From: Schistosoma haematobium
Lineage: Eukaryota; Platyhelminthes; Trematoda; Strigeidida; Schistosomatidae
DNA length: 64,000 nt
NCBI RefSeq assembly: GCF_000699445.3
Contig: NC_067196.1
Location: 87,584,364 to 87,648,363, forward strand
Direction: 5' to 3'
Positions 58,006-64,000 of the stretch are shown here, piece after piece. Under the pieces are notes generated by a model. That model had not been told where the DNA came from, made no database searches, and saw nothing but the letters and a program-made list of their open reading frames with translations. The stretch's first letter is position 1; each line of letters begins with the position of its first letter. The position numbers were made by a program, and so were the translations under genes.

Positions 58006-58667
58006 TCCACTTCTAGCCACTATCCATCTTTGCTTATAATGCTTGTGAACTAAAGCAATATCGAGTCACTCCTCACAGGATGTACATGTGCCAATAAGAG
58101 ACTGATCAATTGGAAGATTGAAGTAAAACAATACCAAGTGAATTTCTTAATAGTTATTAGAAAAATATATTTAAAATTTTTTCGTGGAATACATACTGTT
58201 TAAATACTAATTACAAATAACAGTAACATTTGAATCCTGACCAGATTAATATAATGAAAGTGACATTAATGGTAGTAATAGTTTTATTGTGTTGAAGAGT
58301 TAATTGATCCAAAACAAAGGCGATCTACTTGAATATGTGGGCTACCTGTTTCTGTCATTTCAATATTTCAACAAGTTATTTGTCTTTTGTTTACTTCAAT
58401 ATATCATTATGTCAATTGATTGTACAATATATTTAGGTGCGTTTGTGAAAAGTTCACAACTTTTCACTGTACAACTTACAAAAGTAACTAATCAGAGACA
58501 TTGTGGTTGTTGGCTATATCCATCGAAATGAATGTACATTATTCAGATGTCAATTCCTGAACTACTGATATCTAACTGGCAACCACTCAATATTGATCAC
58601 GAGGATCGATTAATAAATAAGAAACGGAAACTTGTTGAAATACTTTGTGCTGAGAATTCTATATTAT

Positions 58668-59176
58668 CACAGGTTGAAATCATGAGTCAATTCAAGCTAG
58701 ACCACCATGGAAGTTAGACTCATGATTTCAACCTGTGAAATTTCCAAAAATCTCCACAAAACCCATCCTGATAATAATCAACCGTTCACTAGTGACTGAC
58801 TTCAGGAGATACTCCTGGAGTTCTAGTGAGAAGCCGTTACCAGTGGAGTTCAATCAGGTCTGTTGTGAGATATCAGCTGATTGAAGACAGTGGTGTACGG
58901 TGGCGCAACTTCGTGGATTGGTTGAAGTTAGACATTAACACCGTTGGATGCCGGCCGGCTCAGTGGTCTAGTGGTTAAGTGATCGCGTGCGAAACCAGCA
59001 AGTCCTGGGTTCGAATCCCGCGGGGTGTGGGATCGTGGATGCGCGCTGCTGAGGAGTCCCATACTAGGACGAAACGGCCGTCCAGTGCTTCCAGGTTTCC
59101 CATGGTGGTCTAGCTTGAATTGACTCATGATTTCAATCTGTGAAATTTCTAAAATCTCCACAAAACCCATTCTGAT
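58668..59176 (+). mobile_element. SINE-hhB, full-length reference copy (509 bp, 13-bp TSD)
   Basis: AATTCTATATTAT at 58655-58667 and 59177-59189 sets the ends. The order is a short fold-back made of the element's own 3' end (22-bp arms, 58666-58730), linker, tRNA-like head with A box CAGTGGTCTAGTGG (58961-58974) and B box GGTTCGAATCCC (59008-59019), hammerhead, and 3' end TGAAATTTC..AAACCCATTCTGAT. The A and B boxes suggest Pol III transcription. Confidence 0.85.
59034..59090 (+). ncRNA. Hammerhead ribozyme (hhB), core intact
   Basis: GCGCTG, CTGAGGA, GTCC(CATACTA)GGAC, GAAAC, GGCCGTC with cleavage after 59082, then CAGTGC. Stem I GCTG/CAGT and stem III CGG/CCG are paired. It is the best preserved copy in the window together with those at 1772 and 35030. 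Confidence 0.85.
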
Positions 59177-59235
59177 AATTCTATATTATACTAAAAATAT
59201 ACTATTGAATAAAGCTAATAATAATAATAATGACC

Positions 59236-59619
59236 GATAGATGAAGAAAAAACAAAGTAAGATATTTACATATTATCAAAAATAATGTAAATTAGTAGCT
59301 TTTTAGTGAATAAGAACACGAGTGAGGACAATCCAATATGTCCGAACATAAAATTACAGAACATCATACTCAAATCTGAGAATCATGCAGTAAATACTTC
59401 ATTTGCAAAACATCAGTCAATTTTCTCAAACTTGATTATTCCTTCCACTGATATCAGTTTGTCGTCTCAGATTTCATTGTTTCTGCCTTTGTCATAACAA
59501 TCCTCTTCCGTTCTCAATCTTTTCTTTTCAATCTTCTACTGAAATACATTCTGTACATACTAACTATCACTATATACTACTTATATAGATATAAGTATAT
59601 AAGTAGTTCATTGCATAGT
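59236..59619. other. 3' flank of the aspartyl protease gene
   Basis: It probably contains the protease 3'UTR on the minus strand near 59500-59619. Nothing else is recognised. Confidence 0.4.
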
Positions 59620-59925
59620 TTAACAAATATATTTGACTTTTAATGAAATAAATAAAGGAATTAAGATAAAATTGACTAATGAAGATAACCAGAATATTCT
59701 AGAATATAATTTTTTGAAATATAATAATTGTATAGATTTTGTTGGTCTATAAACAGCACAATCTAATGGTGATAAATAATTATGAATATTGATAGATTTA
59801 TGATAAGTTTTTGTGAATAAAATAAATTTATATGTTTTATTCCATTGTTTGAATCCATTCACTTTAGATATAGATTGACTTGGATTATTTGTATATGAAT
59901 TGCATGGGGAATTAGTAAATCCAAT
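59620..59925 (-). CDS. BACE/memapsin-like aspartyl protease, last exon
   Basis: 306 nt after acceptor TATATTTCTAG, ending in a stop at 59620-59622. It encodes IGFTNSPCNSY, the last strand of the pepsin fold (family RIGFA), then about 60 polar residues with a further Cys (SPLDCAVY), and a hydrophobic segment FWLSSLVNFILIPLFISL near the C-terminus, predicted to span the membrane. The very short tail after it (KVKYIC) would be cytosolic. Extra cysteines plus a C-terminal membrane anchor fit BACE-type rather than lysosomal cathepsin D-type proteases. Confidence 0.75.
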   Translation of the reverse strand: MGFTNSPCNSYTNNPSQSISKVNGFKQWNKTYKFILFTKTYHKSINIHNYLSPLDCAVYRPTKSIQLLYFKKLYSRIFWLSSLVNFILIPLFISLKVKYIC

Positions 59926-59994
59926 CTAGAAATATACAAGATTAAGTTATGGATACTATAAAAAGAAAGTCAGTTAGTAACAACGTAGAACTTT

Positions 59995-60134
59995 CATAAT
60001 TGATTGATCACTGGGTGACGATTAATGTCATGCATGTCTAGTCCTTATTAATGCACCTTGCTGACGAGTGTCAAGTAGCACGAAACCCGTGTCCAGGGTT
60101 TCGTGTCGACTACCTACAACTACCATCTAATCTC
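59995..60134 (+). mobile_element. SINE-hhC, internally deleted, 13-bp TSD
   Basis: AACGTAGAACTTT at 59982-59994 and 60135-60147 is an exact TSD inside LINE-B. It starts with the same ATTGATTGATCACTGGGTGA leader as the other copies, lacks the tRNA-like body, and keeps the hammerhead and the CATCTAATCTC end. Confidence 0.88.
60054..60105 (+). ncRNA. Hammerhead ribozyme (hhC), core intact
   Basis: CCTTG, core CTGACGA (60061-60067), stem II GTGT(CAAGTA)GCAC, GAAAC (60082-60086), a very short stem III, GTC ending at 60093, then CAGGG, which pairs with CCTTG. All core bases are conserved. The stem II sequence differs from hhA and hhB. Confidence 0.75.
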
Positions 60135-60304
60135 AACGTAGAACTTTGTACGTACGTACATTAGTTCGAATTGCCATACCATATTAGCATACAAATACTA
60201 TACAAAAGTGAACATGTATATTATGTGAGTAATGACTTATGAAATAATATTATAACTTTGGTTGTATTACTATTATATGAAGTTTATGACAGAATAAATG
60301 TCGT

Positions 60305-60715
60305 TGTCCTTTAAACCATTGAAATTACTACAATATCCATAAAAACCCATTTCCGATAGTAATCAGCATATGCTCATTATTTACTAGCTTCAAGAAGTAT
60401 TTCCTGGAGTTTTATTGAGAAGTAGTGATCAGTGGAGTTCAACCGGGTCTGTTGTCAGATGGTAACTCACTGAAGACACTGGTGGATGTGTGGTTCAATT
60501 TCGTGGATTAGTTGAAGTAGGATTCCGGCTGGCTAAGTGGTCTAGAAGTTAAGCGTTGACGTGCGAAACTGATAGATCCTGGGTCCAAATCTCGCGAAAC
60601 GGGATTGTGAATACACACTGCTGAGGAGTCACACAACAGAATGAAACGGCCGTACAGTGCTTTGAGGTTTTCCATGGTGGTCTAGTTTCAATTGACTCAT
60701 GAATTCAACCATTAA
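60305..60715 (+). mobile_element. SINE-hhB copy in the protease intron
   Basis: 3' end/linker, head with A box TAAGTGGTCTAGAAG and decayed B box GGGTCCAAATC, hammerhead (60630-60665) and 3' end. CTGAGGA and GAAAC are intact, but stem II is weakened (GTCAC/GAAT) and the triplet is GTA, still of the NUH class. Confidence 0.75.
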
Positions 60716-61157
60716 AATGTAAAATCATTTTAAAAAATCACCCATATTAGCTATAGTGTTCTCTATCATGAGGGAAGGTTATTGACTTGTAAAGAGTTTT
60801 ACAATCTAAGATTAAGTTTTTGTAGTTCATGTCTTTACACTTTGCTTAAAATCTAACACAGAAATAAATTAAAAGAAATTATTTTCAATATTATAAACCA
60901 GGTCTTATCCTAGTACAAATTAGTTTACTGCATTGGTTAAATTTTATAACATTTAACAATAAATAGATCGTATTCTCCGCAAACGTTTGTAGTTATCGTC
61001 ACTCAATACCTTAGTAGATAACTTGCTAGCGTTCGAAGTAATGGGTACTAACTTCTAATCTCTGTGCAAGTATAAACATTACAGTATGAGTCCAAAACGG
61101 AATAAAACATTTGTCCTGAAATCCATCCCTACCTATCCTGTAATATATAGTTGATTT

Positions 61158-61461
61158 GTCACAATTGATTGATCACTGGGTGATGATCAATGTCATAGGT
61201 GTCAAGTCCTTCTTAGTGCAGATCGAATGCTATCAGCCAAGTTGCAATGTGGCCACTAGTCTAAGTTACTTGATACTGCGGTCGGTCACGGCCCGGATAG
61301 CTCAGTGGTAACGTCTCTGGCTGTGAAGCTGTGTGATATGGGATCGAGTCCGTCAGGAAGCACCAGTTCCCTCAAGATTAAGGGTACACCTTGTTGACGA
61401 GTGCCAAGTAGCTCGAAACCAGGGTCCAGGGTTTCCTGTTGACTACCTCCAGCCACCATCT
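61158..61461 (+). mobile_element. SINE-hhC, full-length reference copy (304 bp, 12-bp TSD)
   Basis: TATAGTTGATTT at 61146-61157 and 61462-61473 sets the ends exactly. There are three modules: a leader of about 130 bp (ATTGATTGATCACTGGGTGA...), a tRNA-like body (61291-61362; A box TAGCTCAGTGG at 61298-61308, B box GGATCGAGTCC at 61341-61351), and a hammerhead plus short 3' end. The leader lies upstream of the Pol III promoter. Confidence 0.85.
61387..61432 (+). ncRNA. Hammerhead ribozyme (hhC), one core change
   Basis: Core reads TTGACGA (first C is T), GAAAC is present, the triplet is GTC, and stem I CCTTG/CAGGG pairs. Stem II is poorer (GTGC/GCTC). C3 is essential in known hammerheads, so this copy is probably inactive. 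Confidence 0.6.
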
Positions 61462-61646
61462 TATAGTTGATTTTTAGCTGAAATCATTATTAAAACATCC
61501 ACCAAATTAGCAGATATATCTCGACAGAGACTGGATCAAATTGTCTTAAATAATATCGACCAGACATAGTTAAACTAGTTAAACATGTAGTAATAAGTTA
61601 TTCCTGATTGATTTAAAAATTATAAACAAGTGATTAATCAAAATAC

Positions 61647-61796
61647 CCGCATATTTTCTTGATCAAATATAGTATAGTATGCTTCGAGAAATACTGAACC
61701 CAATATTGTATTTCTATGAGTTGGTTGTATAGCAAAAGCAAAACAATCTCTACTTTGGTTATTTTGGTTTATTCGACCAAGATACCTAACATATTG
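61647..61796 (-). CDS. BACE/memapsin-like aspartyl protease, penultimate exon
   Basis: A 150-nt, phase 0 exon: acceptor TTAAATTTCAG before 61796, GTATTT donor after 61647. It encodes QYVRYLG, CFAFAIQPTHRN and ILGSVFLEAYYTIFDQENMR, then joins IGFTNSPC in the next exon. This is the C-terminal lobe end of family A1 proteases (I-(L/M)-G-x-x-F-x-x-x-Y-x-x-F-D). QYVR..CFAFAI resembles BACE QYLR..CYKFAI more than cathepsin D. The catalytic DTG/DSG exons lie upstream (higher coordinates) and were not found here. Confidence 0.8.
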
Positions 61797-61949
61797 CTGA
61801 AATTTAAAAAAAGAAACATGCATATCATGAATATGAAAGCTAAAAATGATACAAAATATGAAGTAAAATTAGGTCTACAATCTAATTGGATTTAGTTTCA
61901 TTATATGGAGATTCTATTTGATTTATTATTTCAATTTATGCATTGATTA

Positions 61950-62026
61950 GAGAGTTGGATGGAGAATGCTCGTGAGCGGCCTATACTCCTTCACGAGGAG
62001 TAACAGGTGTAAGTAAGTAAGTAACT
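61950..62026 (+). mobile_element. LINE-A solo 3' tip
   Basis: AGAGTTGGATGGAGAATGCT through GGAGTAACAGGTGTAAGTAA plus tail, about 75 bp. It is one more extremely truncated LINE-A insertion. Confidence 0.85.
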
Positions 62027-62285
62027 GACTGGAGAGTACTATCATTAACATCAATGATTCTATTCTTTTGTTACGTAAGTGAAAAATTTTGTTTATCTAT
62101 GTACATAGAATACATGGAATAGTGACTTGAAATACTTAAATTATTTTCTTAGTTCTATATCGTTTATAACTGATTGATTTTAATTGAATAGTTGTGTTTA
62201 ATTACTTCTCTTTATTAAATAGTCATTGATAGTTGTTTAAAGTTTTATGAAAAAGTTATGAAGCGAATAAAATTAACAGGAAATA

Positions 62286-62815
62286 GATTAGATAAGCCCC
62301 CAAATACCCTAGTACAGCCGAGGGTGAGGAGAGTCGGCTGTCCATCTCGAAATGCTCTCACATGGCCACGTGCATACAACCACTACCAGGGAAGTCCCAC
62401 TCACTGTCTTCTCGTGGCATTACTGTTGTTTACGAAGTTGAGAGGACGAAAAGCGAATGTCCGGCTCTCTAACCGAGTTGACGGATACGGAGGGTTCACC
62501 TAGGGGAGTTGGAAAACCCTGATTCCAAACCAATGGTGCACATGGGCTCCAGTATCCTGAGGGAACAAATGGCGTATGGACCCGATCGCTGGTCACGGCT
62601 ACCATGGAACTGCATCTCCTAACGTTTCTCCACTGCCTTGTGGACCAGACCTTTAGGTCAAAGGCTCTGGGTGTGGCCCCCTAAGAAAACCACCTGCTTC
62701 GGTCTAGGCACTCGGGCAGTATCACAGTCCATGCACAAGTCAAGTGATTAGTGTGGTGCATATTTATTCGGTGCCTCTTTGTGCCAATATTTATGTGTTC
62801 AAATAAATAAATGGA
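62286..62815 (+). mobile_element. Retroposon RP1, near full-length plus-strand copy
   Basis: It starts GCCCCCAAATACCC, as does the TSD-defined copy, and ends GTGTTCAAATAAATAAATGG. The length (about 530 bp) and both ends agree with 36949-37472. Confidence 0.85.
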
Positions 62816-63039
62816 TAAGCTATTATGACTTAAGAGAAAGTGAATTATACATATATAGGAAATGAAGTTGAAAAAAAATTAATGTTTATTCTTAAATGCC
62901 TATTCTTTATATATATTTTTTTATTGGTTATATAAGTAAATTTGCAAAGTCCTATGACATAAGAATATGTTCATGTTCTTAATAAACTGATCTATTATTT
63001 ATAATGAACATAAGTTAATCACTACCTATTTTGTTGCAT
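62816..63039. other. AT-rich spacer
   Basis: No feature recognised. Confidence 0.4.
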
Positions 63040-63240
63040 AAAGGAAGTTATAACAATCACAGGTTTAAGGTCAAAAAGAACCAATCAACATCGAGGTGTA
63101 CAGGAAAAGCTGTGAACCACATGTGGAGAAATCCAAACACTTCGCTTCTACCTGAATTTTGTGCAGATGATGTCGTTCAGAAGAACGATGAATGCTGCAC
63201 GACAAAACCATCCAACTTAAAACCTCAACATTATGGAATG
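63040..63240 (+). pseudogene. Penelope-like element, 3' fragment
   Basis: It encodes RFKVKKNQSTSRCTGKAVNH and MWRNPNTSLLPEFCADD, clearly homologous to the minus-strand PLE at 12446-12700. It is interrupted after QKNDECCTTKPS. Confidence 0.65.
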
Positions 63241-63389
63241 TAGACTTTTGTTATTCAACTACTTATCACAAGAAGAAGAATAATGATCCATAACATTAAA
63301 TACATATTACTAAATTCTTTGTTAGAATAAACTTTGCCATTTGAATAGTGTGAGGATGGCTCACAGATGAACTCGAGGAAGCTCTATAA

Positions 63390-63490
63390 AGCTCAAAATG
63401 AGACGAAGACAGTTCACCCAATCGTCTTTTCAAAGAGTATTCCAGAATCTCGACGTGTAGCTTCCCTATTGGACAAATGCTAAAAACCAC
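63390..63490. repeat. Short repeat shared with 53045-53145
   Basis: Reverse complement of the same unknown unit (TCTCGACGTGTAGCTTCCC, ATTGGACAAATGCT). Confidence 0.6.
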
Positions 63491-63771
63491 TGAGGATTAA
63501 ATGACTATAATGATGACTTCGCTTTTGCTAAAATCTATAAGTACCTAAGAATTTTGTATCATATTTAATACTATATGAAATAACATTCCTTTTCACGTAT
63601 TTTCTGTCTTCTCATTTTACGAGTTGGTAGATTCTAGCATTCGAGTACTCAAGCAGTACACGGTATATAAAAAATCTAAGCTCTAAATATAACAAACTGG
63701 TTTACCAAACGATTCAAATATACAACTGATCATAAAAATACAATAAGCGAGACTATAATTTATGGACGAAC

Positions 63772-64000
63772 CAGTACTTAGTGGAGTACCTCAATGTCCT
63801 GTCCTAGGCCCTTTACTTTTCATACCGTATGTAAATGATCTCCCAAGTATAGTACAGTCCCCACTGTTATTATACGCTGACGATGTAAAAATCTGGTAAT
63901 TAATGACGGGAAACGCAGATGCATGCTCATTTCAGGCAAACTTAAATAATGTGATTAACTGGTCTAAAGAGTGGCTGATGCCTATCAACGCGGCAAAGTG
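63772..64000 (+). pseudogene. CR1-like LINE reverse transcriptase fragment (runs off window end)
   Basis: It encodes VLSGVPQCPVLGPLLF and LLLYADDVKIW, followed by a stop at 63897-63899 and ANLNNVINWSKEWLMPIN in frame. The RT fingers are missing on the left. The recurring 17-mer lies at 63751-63767, directly before it. It continues beyond the window. Confidence 0.8.

Larger units (their letters stand above)
57597..58146. mobile_element. Inverted pair of SINE-hhA (Smα-type) units in one insertion
   Basis: A minus-strand hhA (57597-57790) shows A box TAGCTAAGTGG, B box GAGTTCAAGTCCC, a hammerhead and the GCTTATAA end. A plus-strand hhA lies at 57895-58060. The latter is itself framed by an inverted repeat (57808-57896 against 58078-58146; AATTCACTTGGTATTG, GTCTCTTATTGGCA). 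TTAATAGTTAT at 57586-57596 and 58147-58157 suggests the whole composite was inserted as a unit. Confidence 0.7.
58310..59235 (+). mobile_element. Retroposon RP2 copy split by a SINE-hhB
   Basis: 58310-58667 and 59190-59235 together match the RP2 at 51377-51762 (reverse) and 19890-20300, ending TTGAATAAAGCTAA and five TAA units. The hhB insert at 58668-59176 duplicates AATTCTATATTAT. Confidence 0.8.
59965..60195 (-). mobile_element. LINE-B 3' end with nested SINE-hhC
   Basis: The minus strand shows the LINE-B 3'UTR end (ATTCGAACTAATGTACGTAC, then AAAGTTCTACGTTG) and a decayed TTACTAACTGACT tail. It is split by 59995-60134. Confidence 0.75.

Noticed and set aside
61291..61362. A tRNA-His-like sequence (anticodon loop CTGTGAA)
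   Set aside because: It lies inside a TSD-bounded SINE, the acceptor stem does not pair well, and it is followed by a hammerhead, so it is a SINE body and not a working tRNA gene.

Overview
This window is eukaryotic nuclear DNA from a flatworm, almost certainly a schistosome (blood fluke). Three things point there: many tRNA-headed SINEs that carry hammerhead ribozymes of the Smα type, AT-rich DNA packed with RTE-like and CR1-like LINEs and Penelope-like elements, and a gene whose introns are tiny at the 5' end (38 and 41 bp) and very large at the 3' end. I cannot name the species from sequence alone.

Only three host genes can be supported. (1) 8491-9211 (+) is a 3'-terminal coding exon of an unrecognised protein with a PPAY motif. 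(2) 31866-54822 (+) is a complete eight-exon gene for a cytosolic 5'-nucleotidase III (pyrimidine 5'-nucleotidase, NT5C3 family, 306 residues by my reading); its last intron is 15.9 kb and full of nested retroelements. (3) 59620-61796 (-) holds the last two exons of a BACE/memapsin-like membrane aspartyl protease; its upstream exons are outside the window or not recognised.

Nearly everything else is mobile DNA. My labels are: LINE-A (RTE-like, GTAA-repeat tail; full copy 14445-17912 and many fragments), LINE-B (RTE-like, ACTG-repeat tail; full copy 39767-43808, deletion derivative 28508-30328), LINE-C and other CR1/Jockey-like LINEs (18060-18835, 22979-24772, 43864-48180, 63772-64000), Penelope-like elements (PLE; 48322-52250 and 3' fragments), RP1 (about 524-bp retroposon, five copies), RP2 (about 385-bp retroposon with a TAA-repeat tail, three copies), and three hammerhead-bearing SINE families: hhA (Smα type, core CTGACGAGTCCC), hhB (CTGAGGAGTCCC) and hhC (CTGACGAGTGTC).

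Layout: 1-7.9 kb, repeat fragments; 8.5-9.2 kb, PY-motif exon; 9.2-14.4 kb, mostly unassigned AT-rich DNA; 14.4-31.6 kb, LINE graveyard with nested insertions; 31.9-54.8 kb, the NT5C3-like gene; 54.8-59.3 kb, repeats including an inverted hammerhead pair; 59.6-61.8 kb, aspartyl protease exons with hammerhead SINEs in the intron; 62-64 kb, repeats. Target-site duplications (TSDs) read directly from the sequence fix the boundaries and relative order of ten insertions (749-757/922-930, 2704-3191, 10692-11136, 28496-30340, 36935-37486, 39755-43820, 50862-51769, 58655-59189, 59982-60147, 61146-61473). Weaker TSD candidates are given for LINE-A at 14436-17921, the 112-bp insert at 42185-42316 and the hhA composite at 57586-58157.
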